Shown: in pieces, positions 32,476-41,180 of the stretch
How positions within the stretch are numbered: position 1 is the first letter of the stretch
Layout: the number at the start of each line of letters is the position of its first letter
Source: JAGRMG01 sp047975215
GTDB taxonomy: Bacteria > Pseudomonadota > Alphaproteobacteria > Rhodobacterales > Rhodobacteraceae
Length of the DNA: 45,852 bases
Direction of reading: 5' to 3'
NCBI GenBank assembly: GCA_047975215.1
Contig: JBKEDD010000004.1
Location: 1-45,852, forward strand
Notes under the pieces: model-generated
What the model was told of the DNA's origin: nothing
Databases searched by the model: none
What the model saw: the letters and a program-made list of their open reading frames with translations, nothing else
Position numbers and translations under genes: made by a program

Positions 32476-34042
32476 GGGTCTGGCTTTCCTCGAAGTCTTT
32501 TTCGATCATGTTTCGCAGTTCGTCCTTGATGACGCGGCCGGTCAGGTTTCTCGGCAGCTGCCCAAGCAGGACAAGTCTCCGCGGCAGCTGAAACCGGCTC
32601 AGGCTGTCGCTGCAGAAGGTCTGCAAATCCGCAAGGTCCAGCCGCGCTCCGGGCTTCAGCACGATTGCGGCGCAGATCACCTCGGTGAACTGCCGGTCCG
32701 GCAGGCCGATGCAGGCAACCTCCGCCACGGCCGGATGACGTTCGATGACGCTTTCCACCTGAGCCGCGGGCACGTTTATCCCGCCGGACTTGATGACGTC
32801 CCGCTTGCGGCCCACGAGGTACAGGAAGCCTTCGTCGTCGAACCGGCCGAGATCGCCGACCCCCACCATGCCGTTGAGCGAGGTTTCCGCCGTGAGTTCG
32901 GGCTCGCGCCAGTACCCGCTGAAATTCAGATGGCTTCGGACCGCGATCTCGCCGGTCTCTCCCGGGTTCACCGGCGCACCATCTTCGCCGACGAGGCAGA
33001 TTTCGACACCGAAGAAGGGCCGCCCGATGCAATTGCCCTCAGATTTCCTGAGGATGTCGCGACCGCCGTAATTCGCGTACGGGCCCGTCTCGGTCGAGCC
33101 TGCGTATATCCCGAGAACGGGCCCGAACCGGTCTGTCACCGCCTCGCGCAAGTCCATCGGCACGGGTCCGGCGCCTGACTGCAGGGTCCGCAGGGCGACG
33201 TCATTCAGCGCGCCAATGCCCGGATGATCCATGACCCGCTGCAGGATCGACGGGATCATGAAGGTCGACGTGATGCCTTCGCGCCCGATCAGATCGAGGA
33301 TGCGGTCCTCGTCGACCTCCTTCTCGAGATAGGCGGTCGCCCCGAGGTACAGCGGCAGCAGTGTGTAGCCATATCCCGCCGACAGGCAGACCGGCATCAC
33401 GCAGAGCATGCGGTCGTTCGGACGGAAGCCCTGTTCCAGCGCGCGCTCCTCCATGCCCCATTTGGAGCGCAGCGCACCTTTCGGCCTGCCTGTCGTTCCG
33501 GACGTGTGAAGAAGCGACATTGAATGGCTTCGGATCATGTCACATGGCCCGTCGTCTTCCCGGGACACCGCCCGGTCCAGCGGGATCGCACCCGAGGGAA
33601 GCGGCAGCCCGGCGTTGTCACCGATCACCAGAACATGCTCGACCGACCCCGCGATCTGCGGCAGCAATTCCAGATGTGCCGTATCGACGATCAGGGTCCG
33701 GCTGTCGCAGTTCTCGACGATATAGCGCATGTCTTCGACACGAAGCCGGTAATTGATCGGCGCGGGAATAGCCCCGACACCCAGGATCGCGAGATAGGCG
33801 ACCAGCATATCCGGATGATTGCTTGCCAGCAGGGTCACAATTTCATTCTGCCGGACCCGCAACTTGTCGAGACCACGCATGAGCCGCCGGACACGGGAGG
33901 CCAGCGCCCCGTAGGACATGGTGCGACCATCAAAGACGATGGCATCGCGTCTGGGCATGCGCTGCGCGTTCAGCATCACCTGCCGGGTGAAGCTGACCGG
34001 CGGCTCCCAGTTTCGAAGCTGCTGCGCCAGGAGGTCAGGCAT
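32468..34042 (-). CDS. AMP-forming acyl-CoA synthetase/ligase
   Basis: A 524-residue class I adenylate-forming enzyme. Motifs: LLHTSGTTGRPKGA (P-loop, around 170-185), GIYAGSTETGPYA (A5-like), GDLGRFDDEGFLYLVGRKRDVIKSGG (A7/A8) and the C-terminal catalytic Lys in TGRVIKDEL. It activates a carboxylic acid with ATP and CoA, giving a second route to a CoA ester beside the CoA-transferases. It overlaps the SDR gene by 8 bases. The substrate is unknown. Confidence 0.9.
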   Translation of the reverse strand: MPDLLAQQLRNWEPPVSFTRQVMLNAQRMPRRDAIVFDGRTMSYGALASRVRRLMRGLDKLRVRQNEIVTLLASNHPDMLVAYLAILGVGAIPAPINYRLRVEDMRYIVENCDSRTLIVDTAHLELLPQIAGSVEHVLVIGDNAGLPLPSGAIPLDRAVSREDDGPCDMIRSHSMSLLHTSGTTGRPKGALRSKWGMEERALEQGFRPNDRMLCVMPVCLSAGYGYTLLPLYLGATAYLEKEVDEDRILDLIGREGITSTFMIPSILQRVMDHPGIGALNDVALRTLQSGAGPVPMDLREAVTDRFGPVLGIYAGSTETGPYANYGGRDILRKSEGNCIGRPFFGVEICLVGEDGAPVNPGETGEIAVRSHLNFSGYWREPELTAETSLNGMVGVGDLGRFDDEGFLYLVGRKRDVIKSGGINVPAAQVESVIERHPAVAEVACIGLPDRQFTEVICAAIVLKPGARLDLADLQTFCSDSLSRFQLPRRLVLLGQLPRNLTGRVIKDELRNMIEKDFEESQTHD

Positions 34043-34781
34043 AGCGTCCGCCTGTTACGTGCAGCGTCTCGCCGGTGATGTAGCCTGCCCGCTCGGACGC
34101 AAGGAACGTCGCGGCGGAGGCAATGTCGTCAACATCTCCGACTCGCGGGAGCGGCGTCGCCGCAATGGCCCGCTCGGCGATCTGGTCATAGTGCGGCAGC
34201 GCGGCGATACCTTCGGTCTTGATGAAGCCGGGCGCGATCACATTTGCGGTCACGTTGAACTTGCCCGATTCGAGCGCCATCGCCCGTGTAAAACCGATCA
34301 GCCCTGCTTTTGCGGCCGAATAGTTGGCCTGTCCGGGGTTGCCGAGATGCGCCCGTGACGAAATGCTGATGATCCGACCGAAGCGCGCGCCGATCATGTG
34401 CGGGATGCAGGCGCGGGTGCACAGGAAGGCGCCCTTCATGATGACATCCACGACGGAATCCCAATCGCCCTCGGACATTTTCGAGATGTAGGAGTCCTTC
34501 GGAAACCCTGCGTTGTTGACGAGAACGTCCAGACGGCCGAACCTGTCCACCGCAGCAGCAGCCATCGCGTCGCAGTCTTTCTGCTGAGTCACGTCGGCGA
34601 TCACTCCAAAGGTTTCGCCACCATTTCCCGACAATCTTTCGGCTGTGGAGGTGACAGAAGGGCTGACATCCCCGATCACGACCTTCATGCCTTCGCGGAC
34701 GAAGGCCTGGGCAATGCCTGCACCGATACCGCGAGCCGCCCCCGTGATGACCGCCACGCGCCCTTCGAGCCCAAGATCCAT
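34035..34781 (-). CDS. SDR-family oxidoreductase (FabG-like)
   Basis: A 248-residue classical short-chain dehydrogenase: TGAARGIG (13-20) for NAD(P), NNAG (87-90), catalytic Ser139 with Tyr152 and Lys156 in YSAAK, and the PGFIKTE loop. It probably oxidises a 3-hydroxyacyl-CoA or a related alcohol. The ATG at 34781 has AGGAG 6 bases upstream; the TTG at 34787 touches that site and is unlikely. First gene of the SDR-ligase-MaoC unit, with a LacI-type site 15 bases before the start. Confidence 0.9.
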   Translation of the reverse strand: MDLGLEGRVAVITGAARGIGAGIAQAFVREGMKVVIGDVSPSVTSTAERLSGNGGETFGVIADVTQQKDCDAMAAAAVDRFGRLDVLVNNAGFPKDSYISKMSEGDWDSVVDVIMKGAFLCTRACIPHMIGARFGRIISISSRAHLGNPGQANYSAAKAGLIGFTRAMALESGKFNVTANVIAPGFIKTEGIAALPHYDQIAERAIAATPLPRVGDVDDIASAATFLASERAGYITGETLHVTGGRYA

Positions 34782-34796
34782 GTCCAACTCCTCTCG

Positions 34797-34808
34797 TGAA
34801 CCGTTTCA
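34797..34808. promoter_or_regulatory. LacI-type operator, copy 4 (before SDR unit)
   Basis: TGAACCGTTTCA, one mismatch to the palindrome; its reverse complement is identical to copy 5 at 35241-35252. It almost touches the SDR ribosome binding site. Confidence 0.7.
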
Positions 34809-35240
34809 TAAACCGTAGAAACTTGCCGGGAGTTCGTCCACCCAAAAATGCAAGCATACCGGACGTCAAGCGAGAAATTAACGCTAAGTTACTATTATTA
34901 AATATTATTTTATGCCTTTGGAAAATGATCTGGACCAATGATTTCGAGTTCTGAAAGAGGTGGCATCCTTCCTGTCGGGCAGATGCCAGTCCAGTCTGAA
35001 TAGCTTGGCAGGGTAGTTTCGTCACCAGCAGACCGGACCCAACCGCCTACCCCGCCCGGTCGTAGGAGACGCGCAGGAGAGCGCCGTCCGGCCTCCCGAG
35101 TATCGGCAAAATTCGGTGAAAAGTAAGTGAAATTAGCGTCACTTTGGGTCAAGCTGCCTGTTGAATATCGGAGGTCTCGCCACCCTCTTTCGGCATCACG
35201 ATCCAAAATATTGCACTTCAAAATCAAAACAAGGCAAATA
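34809..35240. other. Divergent intergenic region, AT-rich in part
   Basis: About 430 bases between the SDR unit and the MDR gene, bounded by operator copies 4 and 5. The stretch 34880-34915 is very AT-rich compared with its surroundings and may hold the promoters or a bend. A 105-codon frame on the minus strand (34910-35227) has no ribosome binding site and unlikely composition; I do not call it a gene. Confidence 0.5.
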
Positions 35241-35252
35241 TGAAACGGTTCA
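35241..35252. promoter_or_regulatory. LacI-type operator, copy 5 (before MDR gene)
   Basis: TGAAACGGTTCA, one mismatch to the palindrome and the reverse complement of copy 4. It lies 65 bases before the chosen start of the MDR gene, on the other side of the divergent region. Confidence 0.68.
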
Positions 35253-35317
35253 TTGCTGAGCTTGCCGACTCCGCGAATCTCGTGCTACCCAAACATGAGC
35301 GATCAGGGAGGACAGTC

Positions 35318-36319
35318 ATGCGCGCACTAGTTTGTGAGGAATGGTGCCATTACAGCAAACTGAAAATAATGGAGGTGGCACCCCCGGCGATTCGCGCTGA
35401 CTGCCTGCGGATACGGGTTCATTTTTCCACCGTCAGTTTTGGTCAGACTCTGCTGGTCGCTGGCACCTATCAGCGAAAACCGCCGCGGCCCTTCTCGCCC
35501 GGGACCGAGGTTGCCGGGGTGGTGTCCGAGGTCGGACCGGGCGTGACCAGATTCGCGGTGGGTGACCGGGTGGTGGCCGGCGTCGATTGGGGCGGCTATG
35601 CCGAGGAGGTGATCGCCACGGTCGAAACCACCTGGCCGGTGCCCGATACTGTCGGACTTGATACCGCTGTCAGCGTGCCTCTGACCTACGGGACTGCCTG
35701 GGCGGCACTGTTCTGGCGCGCAAAACTGGCGGCAGGACAGACGCTAGTGGTCTTTGGTGCTGCCGGCGGCGTCGGTCACGCAGCGGTCGAACTGGGCGCA
35801 GCCATGGGTGTCAAGGTGATCGCGGTAGCCAGTTCCGGCGCACGGCTGAACCACGCCAGGACCAGCGGTGCCCGTATCTGCATCGAGAACGGCCCCGATC
35901 TGGGCAAGCGCATCCTGGCAGCTAATAACGGCCAGCCTGTCGATGTGGTATTCGACCCGGTTGGGGGTGAGTTGTTCGGCCAGGGGCTGAAATGCACTGC
36001 CCCCGAAGGTAAGGTGGTTGTCGTGGGCTTTGCCAGTGGCACCATCCCCCCTGTTCCCGCCAATATCCTGCTAGTCAAGAACATCGAGGTGATCGGCCTG
36101 AACTTCAGTTACTATATAGGCTGGAGCCCGGTGGACGAGCGCAAGCGCTATGCGCCGCGGCTGGCGGAAACCATGACCGCCCTGTTCGAACTGATCCTGG
36201 CCGGCAAGGTGAGGCCTGTCGCCTCGGAGGTCTATCCGCTGGAGCAGACAGTCGAGGCATTCGACAAGCTGCTAGCCCGCCGCATTCAAGGACGGGCACT
36301 GATCAGCCTCGGAGCATGA
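35318..36319 (+). CDS. MDR-family NADPH:quinone oxidoreductase-like enzyme
   Basis: A 333-residue zinc-free medium-chain dehydrogenase: FSPGTEVAGVVSEVG in the catalytic domain and VVFGAAGGVGHAAVELGAAMG as the nucleotide site. Members of this group include enoyl-CoA/quinone reductases often found with CoA-dependent degradation genes. I chose the ATG at 35318 because GGGAGG lies upstream; an earlier ATG at 35240 overlaps the operator and adds a non-family stretch. Its stop overlaps the following CoA-transferase (ATGA). Confidence 0.87.
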   Translation: MRALVCEEWCHYSKLKIMEVAPPAIRADCLRIRVHFSTVSFGQTLLVAGTYQRKPPRPFSPGTEVAGVVSEVGPGVTRFAVGDRVVAGVDWGGYAEEVIATVETTWPVPDTVGLDTAVSVPLTYGTAWAALFWRAKLAAGQTLVVFGAAGGVGHAAVELGAAMGVKVIAVASSGARLNHARTSGARICIENGPDLGKRILAANNGQPVDVVFDPVGGELFGQGLKCTAPEGKVVVVGFASGTIPPVPANILLVKNIEVIGLNFSYYIGWSPVDERKRYAPRLAETMTALFELILAGKVRPVASEVYPLEQTVEAFDKLLARRIQGRALISLGA

Positions 36320-37494
36320 CAATGGGCAATCCGCTCCAATCCCCATTCCGTGGCGTTACGGTACTTGATCTCAGCCAAGGGATCGCCGGCCCCTATTGCA
36401 CCGCGATCCTCGCCGAACAGGGCGCACGGGTGATCAAGGTCGAACCGCCGGGCGGCGATTGGTCGCGCCGGATGGGCGCAGCTTTTGGCAATCAAACCAC
36501 CACCTATACCACCTTCAACGTCGGCAAGCAGTCAATCTGCATTGACGCCGGTAATCCCGAAGGGGCCGCCCTGATCCGGCAACTTGCTGTTAACTGCGAT
36601 CTGGTGGTCCAAAACTTCCGTCCCGGCGTGGTCGAACGCCTCGGCCTCGATTACGCGCGGCTGGCGGCAGAGGTGCCGGGGATACTCTATATTTCGATCT
36701 CAGGCTTTGGGTCCGAAGGTCCAGAGGCGCGGCGACCGGCGACCGACTCGGTGATGCAGGCCAGCACCGGGTTGATGCATCTGAATGCCGATGGTGGGGT
36801 GCCACGCAAGATCCCGCTGCCAATCGCCGATATCGCCACCGCGATCTATGCCGCCCAAGCCGCGGCCGCCGCACTCTATCGTCGAGCGATCTCGGGGCAG
36901 AGCGGGCATATAGAGATTAGTCTGCTGCAAGCCTGCGCCGCAGTTCAGGCTTGGCCGATAATCGAGAGCCACGCGCATCCAGACCTTGCCGGCCTCGCCC
37001 CAAGCGCACCGAACGGGGTCTTTGCGACGGCGGATGGCCACATTTCGCTCAGTTGTCTCGACGATGCGATGTTCGCACGGATCTGTCAGGCGCTTGGGAT
37101 GCCGCAATGGGCCAGCAATCAGATCTGGAACACCCCTGCTGGTCGATTGCAGGACATTGCTGAGCTGAATCATAGCGTCGAGCAGATCACACGGACCCGC
37201 TTGACTGCCCATTGGACCGCGGCGTTGCGTCAACACGATGTGCTCCACTCGCCGGTGCGCACGCTGGCGGATTTCCTCACTGCACCGCAAACCCAGGCCA
37301 CAGGGATATTTGCGACGCTGACACAGCCGGGATATGGTTCCTACTCCTTTCCGCACCACCCGTTGGGCGATCTGCAACAACTGGGTCCGGCACCTGGCTG
37401 CGGCGCACAATCGGCAGAGGTTCTGCTCGCAGCAGGGTTGACCGCAGCAGAGATCGACCGGCTTCTGGTGGCGGGGATCATCCAAGGGTCCTAA
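36316..37494 (+). CDS. CaiB/BaiF-family CoA-transferase (copy 3)
   Basis: A 392-residue class III CoA-transferase: VLDLSQGIAGPYCTAILAEQGARVIKVEPPGGDW at the N terminus, QNFRPGVVERLGLDY, and catalytic Asp172 in LPIADIATAI. Full length with a normal C-terminal part (HHPLGDLQQLGPAPG). It is coupled to the MDR gene by a 4-base overlap and belongs to the plus-strand arm of the catabolic block. It differs from copies 1 and 2 and probably uses another acid. Confidence 0.9.
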   Translation: MTMGNPLQSPFRGVTVLDLSQGIAGPYCTAILAEQGARVIKVEPPGGDWSRRMGAAFGNQTTTYTTFNVGKQSICIDAGNPEGAALIRQLAVNCDLVVQNFRPGVVERLGLDYARLAAEVPGILYISISGFGSEGPEARRPATDSVMQASTGLMHLNADGGVPRKIPLPIADIATAIYAAQAAAAALYRRAISGQSGHIEISLLQACAAVQAWPIIESHAHPDLAGLAPSAPNGVFATADGHISLSCLDDAMFARICQALGMPQWASNQIWNTPAGRLQDIAELNHSVEQITRTRLTAHWTAALRQHDVLHSPVRTLADFLTAPQTQATGIFATLTQPGYGSYSFPHHPLGDLQQLGPAPGCGAQSAEVLLAAGLTAAEIDRLLVAGIIQGS

Positions 37495-37533
37495 ATCGGC
37501 TGACCTCATCGCAAACATCAAAGGAGGGGAGAG

Positions 37534-37947
37534 ATGAGCAATTCGAACGGCCCAACCGAGTGCTTTTGTGGCCGCAACCACCGGGGGCAACTGGATTTCC
37601 ATCAGATGTGCGCGGCCTTCGGACTGACGCCCCGGACGCTGCGCTACTACGAGTATCTCGAACTGATCACGTCCGATCATTGCGGTCGGAACCGCTATTA
37701 CGATGACCGAGCCCAGGCACGGATCAAGCTGATCCTTCGCGGCAAGAGCTTCGGGATGCGGCTTGAAATGTTGCGCCAATGGCTCGACCTTTACCAAATA
37801 CGTGGTCAACAGGAGCAGATGCGACGTTGGCTGTCGATCAGCCGCAAGCTGCGCATGGACCTGGAACGCAGCCAACTGGCACTGGAACAAGCCCTAAGCG
37901 ATTTGGATCAAGCCGACAACGAAGCGATGGCCCTGCTGGGACAATAA
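37534..37947 (+). CDS. MerR-family transcriptional regulator
   Basis: A 137-residue MerR protein: helix-turn-helix LDFHQMCAAFGLTPRTLRYYEYLELI, then a coiled coil. It has no C-terminal metal-binding cysteines; an N-terminal CFCGRNH (Cys10, Cys12, His16) precedes the DNA-binding part. AAGGAGGGG lies before the ATG. It follows the CoA-transferase by 39 bases and could be in the same transcript. MerR proteins of this type often control organic acid or acyl-CoA genes, but the target is not visible here. Confidence 0.82.
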   Translation: MSNSNGPTECFCGRNHRGQLDFHQMCAAFGLTPRTLRYYEYLELITSDHCGRNRYYDDRAQARIKLILRGKSFGMRLEMLRQWLDLYQIRGQQEQMRRWLSISRKLRMDLERSQLALEQALSDLDQADNEAMALLGQ

Positions 37948-37969
37948 TGTCGGCCAAGACAGATCGGGC

Positions 37970-38128
37970 TGCAAAGACCGTCAGTATTTTCCGCTGGTTG
38001 TAATCCCTGATGGGCAACAATCCCTCGCAGGTTGGACACACCCGGCAGTGGCGAACCCAAAGATCCAGCTGCCGCTCGATAATGATCTTCTGAACCTCTT
38101 TGGGGTCTGCTCCGGCTGGGGGAAGAAT
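37970..38128 (-). mobile_element. Transposase remnant (ISKra4-like)
   Basis: On the minus strand this stretch encodes EVQKIIIERQLDLWVRHC, then RVCPTCEGLLPIRDY and RKILTVF. The pattern of a helix followed by a CPxC-type zinc finger and a TVF/TLF strand resembles the N-terminal part of ISKra4-family transposases, from memory of that family. No start, no downstream catalytic part and no terminal repeats are seen. It directly abuts the truncated SDR gene, so an old insertion or deletion event here is likely. Confidence 0.4.
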
Positions 38129-38130
38129 GA

Positions 38131-38721
38131 CAGGTTGGTGAGGCACTCGCAAAGGAACTCAGCGGCTTCGGTGTCACCGGATCGAACCAGTCGGGAGACC
38201 TCTCGCGTCTTGTAGACGGCACGATAGAGCGGTGGGGCCGCGTCGATGGTCTGGTGAATTCCGCCGGGCACGGCCCCAAAGGCGAAATCCTCGAGATCAA
38301 GGACGAAGACTGGCACTCGAGCCTGGACGTCTATCTCCTGAACGTAATCCGCCCGACCCGCCTGGTCACGCCGATCAGGGCGGATCAAGGCGGCGGCGCG
38401 ATCATCAATATCTCGACCTTCACGGCGTTCGGGCCCGACCCATTCTTCCCGATCTCAGGCATCTTCCGCGCAGGACTTGCCGGATTCACCAAGCTCTATG
38501 CGGACAAATATGCGGCACAGAACATCCGCATGAACAACATCCTGCCAGGCTTTATCGACAGCTTGCCGGAGACCGAGGAGCGCCGCGCTCGCATTCCGAT
38601 GGGTCGCTACGGACCGGAAGACGAGGCCTCCTCGCTCATCGGATGGCTTGCTTCCCACGGTAGCGGCTACGTCACCGGGCAGAACTGGCGGATTGATGGA
38701 GGGCTGACCCGTGGCGTGTGA
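38131..38721 (+). pseudogene. SDR-family oxidoreductase lacking its 5' end
   Basis: The frame is open from 38131 (after a TGA) and reads GEALAKELSGFGVTGS, then LVDGTIERWGRVDGLVNSAGHGPKGEIL and on to the end (GYVTGQNWRIDGGLTRGV). This is the C-terminal three quarters of an SDR of about 245 residues; the first 50 or so residues with the TGxxxGIG motif are missing. The first in-frame start is a GTG at 38254, inside the fold, so a working enzyme is unlikely. The usual YxxxK pair is also replaced (ISGIFR), as I believe is normal for this subfamily. The break coincides with the transposase remnant. Confidence 0.75.
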
Positions 38722-38960
38722 AACAACCGACATCGTCTTGCGCGGACAGCCCGCTTTCGTCGTCGAAGTCGGTAGCCTCGATCATCCAGATCCTCGACTA
38801 TGCTGGAACCGGCTTTGGCTGGACACCCTGGAACCTCTACTTGGTCCTCGTCGGCGTTCTGGGCTGGCTGATGGTCGGTATGCTCTGGAACGATAAGGCA
38901 ATTCTGCTGATACACCTCGCAGCCCTTGCCTCCATGCTGGCGGGGATTGTCAGTCAATGA
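38718..38960 (+). CDS. Small two-helix membrane protein (DUF6552-like)
   Basis: An 80-residue protein with two membrane segments (IIQILDYAGTGFGWTPWNLYL to about 60, and ILLIHLAALASMLAGIV at the end). It looks like the DUF6552 family, which I recall next to SDR genes of this kind; function unknown. It starts at a GTG overlapping the SDR stop. Because the SDR gene has lost its 5' end and promoter, expression of this gene is doubtful. Confidence 0.55.
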   Translation: MKQPTSSCADSPLSSSKSVASIIQILDYAGTGFGWTPWNLYLVLVGVLGWLMVGMLWNDKAILLIHLAALASMLAGIVSQ

Positions 38961-39250
38961 CATGAAGGGGCTCGGACTGGAGACCAAAATAATGGCCCGC
39001 AAGAAGCATCCGGATTAGCAAGGTAGAATCGACCGACGGACGACTCGTGCGGCTGTGAACTTGTCCAGGTAAGCGCGGATGCTACTCAATTCGACGAACC
39101 AGCAATCGACCGCAAGAGATGATCTTTTGGGACGTGATCCGCCAACGATATCTCCTAAGTCAGAGCCGATTGGCGCTGCAAGGCCGTTCGGCGAAACCAC
39201 GTCAAAGCAACTTACTGACCCCAGAAAGTCAGCATGGGATATTCAAGCGG
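38961..39250. other. Junction between catabolic block and virD4, no gene seen
   Basis: About 290 bases without a convincing gene. On the plus strand an ATG at 38992 preceded by GGAGACC begins MARKKHPD and then stops; MARKKH is a common start of IS3-family OrfA proteins, so this may be a tiny IS relic, but eight codons are not enough to call it. No inverted or direct repeats marking the block end were found. Confidence 0.35.
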
Positions 39251-41164
39251 TCACCCACCCAATAACTCCTCAATGAAATCCTCCTGCCGGTCGAGCGCCG
39301 CCTCCCATTCCTTCGGCACGGCGGCTTCCCGCTCGAGTGTCTCCGGCTCTGGTTGCCCGCGCCCGACCTCCATCGTCCTCAAGCTCATCGCCCGCGCCTC
39401 GCGGCGCTGCGAGCGATCCCGGACTGGCGCGCGTTCGGCCGGTTTCGCCTGCTCGTCTGCGCCGGCCTCATCACTACCGTCGCTGCCCCAAGGCCCCACA
39501 CCCTGCACGCTCGGCGGATAGGGGAACGGCTTGCCCTCCTGGCGGGTCAACATCTCCTTGAAGAACGGATCGTCGTAATACTTGACCCGGCTCGCCTTGA
39601 TCGGATGCTGGGGCGAGGCGAGGATGATGACCTCGTCGGGGTCCATCAGGCGCGCTTCCGTCTCGGAAAGCAGCGGCCGTTCCTCCAGCCGCGCTGATGT
39701 TGACATCGCGCCGAGGAAGCCCTTGTTGCGGCCGTACATTCGGGTGACAGCCTCGCGTGTGGTGCTGCCGACCGCGGCGGAAACCTCTTTCACCGTCCGC
39801 TGGTCCCGCGGGGTGATGTAGAGCTTGAGCCCTGCCCCGTTCTCGAGGCTCTCGCGGCCCTCGGGCCCGTAGATCCGATCAAGCGAGGCTAGAGACTGCG
39901 CGATCATCGCGACGCGACCGCCGTAGCTCGCCAGCGAATGGATCGCGCGCTCGAGATAGGGCATCGCCCCCATCTGCTGGAATTCGTCGATCATCATCAT
40001 GACCGGCCAGGGCTCGTCCGGGCCGGGCTCGTTTAGGCGGATCGAGGCGATGAGATCGGCGAACATCAGGCGCAGGAGCGGGGCGAGGGTTGCGATGTGA
40101 TCCTCGGAGACGGCGATGTAGAGCGACTGCGGGGTCTTGCGGAAGGTCGAGAAATCGAAGTCGCTCGCCTCGGTGGCCGAGCGCACCGCCGGGTTGTCCC
40201 ATTGCTTGAGGCCGGCCGTCATCAGCGCCTGGATGTTCGAAGTCAGCAGCCGCGACGAGGCCGAGGCCGCGTTGGTCCAGAGCTCGCGCAGTATGTCTTC
40301 CTCGGCCTCGTCGGCATAGGTCTTGTACTGCGCATTCTTGTACTCGCCCCCGGCGACGATCTTGTTCACCTCGCCAAGGTTTGGGGTGCCACGCTGAATC
40401 GCCAGCAAGCAGGCCGCGACAAAGATCGACTTGCCAGCCTCGGAGAAGGTGTCGAGCGTTTTGTTGTCCTTGTCGAGGAAAAGGTCGGCGAGGATCGAGA
40501 CCTCAGTGAAGCGCTGCGCGAATGTCGGGGCCTTCGCAATCCGCGCAAGCGGGTTGTAACGATGCGTTGCATTGGCCCAATCGAAGGGGCTGAAGCGATA
40601 GACCTCGTCGCCGTTGAGTGCCCGGAGACGCGCCGTCTTCTCAAAGTTCTCGCCCTTCACGTCGAGCACCACGACCGAGCCAGCAAAGCTCAAAAGGTTC
40701 GGGATCACGAAACCCACCCCCTTGCCTGCACGGGTCGGTGCCACCATCATCACATGCGGGATCGTGGTCGAGGAAATGAACTCGGCTTTCGAATGCGGCG
40801 CGCCGAGCTTGCCACAGACGAAACCCTTGCCGGGGGTCTGCAGCATGTCATTCTTCTTCAGCTCCGCCTTGGTCTGCCAATGGGCCGAGCCGTAATCATC
40901 GCGCTCCTTTTTCCAGGTCCAGGCGAGCGCCAGGGCGCCGAACCCAGTTGCGCCGAAGCCAACCGCACCGAAACCCACCTTGAAGGCCTCGGGATGCGCC
41001 GCGCGTGTGCCCGCGCTCGCCTTCCAGAGCGCCAACATGTCGAAGCTCTGGAACCCGGTTTTCAGGGCCAGGGTCAGGTAGAAGGCGGCGACGATGGTGC
41101 CGATGACGGTACCACAGATCACACCGAAGAGGAGCGCGGCCCAAAGGGGAAGTGTCTTGGTCAT
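39251..41164 (-). CDS. virD4: VirD4/TraG-type coupling protein
   Basis: A 637-residue membrane ATPase that brings the relaxase-DNA complex to the T4SS. The N-terminal part has two membrane segments (about 8-32 and a Gly/Ala-rich segment near 64-82). Walker A is VAPTRAGKG (about 141-149), Walker B is MMMIDEFQQMG, and the TraG motif follows (QSLASLDRIYG). The start at 41164 is preferred since the ribosome site GGGGAG overlaps the alternative ATG at 41173. It lies 16 bases after the relaxase gene and points away from the virB operon, from which it is separated by the catabolic block. Confidence 0.92.
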   Translation of the reverse strand: MTKTLPLWAALLFGVICGTVIGTIVAAFYLTLALKTGFQSFDMLALWKASAGTRAAHPEAFKVGFGAVGFGATGFGALALAWTWKKERDDYGSAHWQTKAELKKNDMLQTPGKGFVCGKLGAPHSKAEFISSTTIPHVMMVAPTRAGKGVGFVIPNLLSFAGSVVVLDVKGENFEKTARLRALNGDEVYRFSPFDWANATHRYNPLARIAKAPTFAQRFTEVSILADLFLDKDNKTLDTFSEAGKSIFVAACLLAIQRGTPNLGEVNKIVAGGEYKNAQYKTYADEAEEDILRELWTNAASASSRLLTSNIQALMTAGLKQWDNPAVRSATEASDFDFSTFRKTPQSLYIAVSEDHIATLAPLLRLMFADLIASIRLNEPGPDEPWPVMMMIDEFQQMGAMPYLERAIHSLASYGGRVAMIAQSLASLDRIYGPEGRESLENGAGLKLYITPRDQRTVKEVSAAVGSTTREAVTRMYGRNKGFLGAMSTSARLEERPLLSETEARLMDPDEVIILASPQHPIKASRVKYYDDPFFKEMLTRQEGKPFPYPPSVQGVGPWGSDGSDEAGADEQAKPAERAPVRDRSQRREARAMSLRTMEVGRGQPEPETLEREAAVPKEWEAALDRQEDFIEELLGG

Positions 41165-41180
41165 GGTGGTCATCTCCCCT

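Noticed and set aside
34910..35227. 105-codon minus-strand frame in the divergent gap
   Set aside because: No ribosome binding site, mixed composition, lies between two operators; better explained as promoter DNA.
38992..39018. Possible IS3-family OrfA start (MARKKHPD then stop)
   Set aside because: Only eight codons match; too short to call a mobile element. Mentioned only as a hint in the junction entry.
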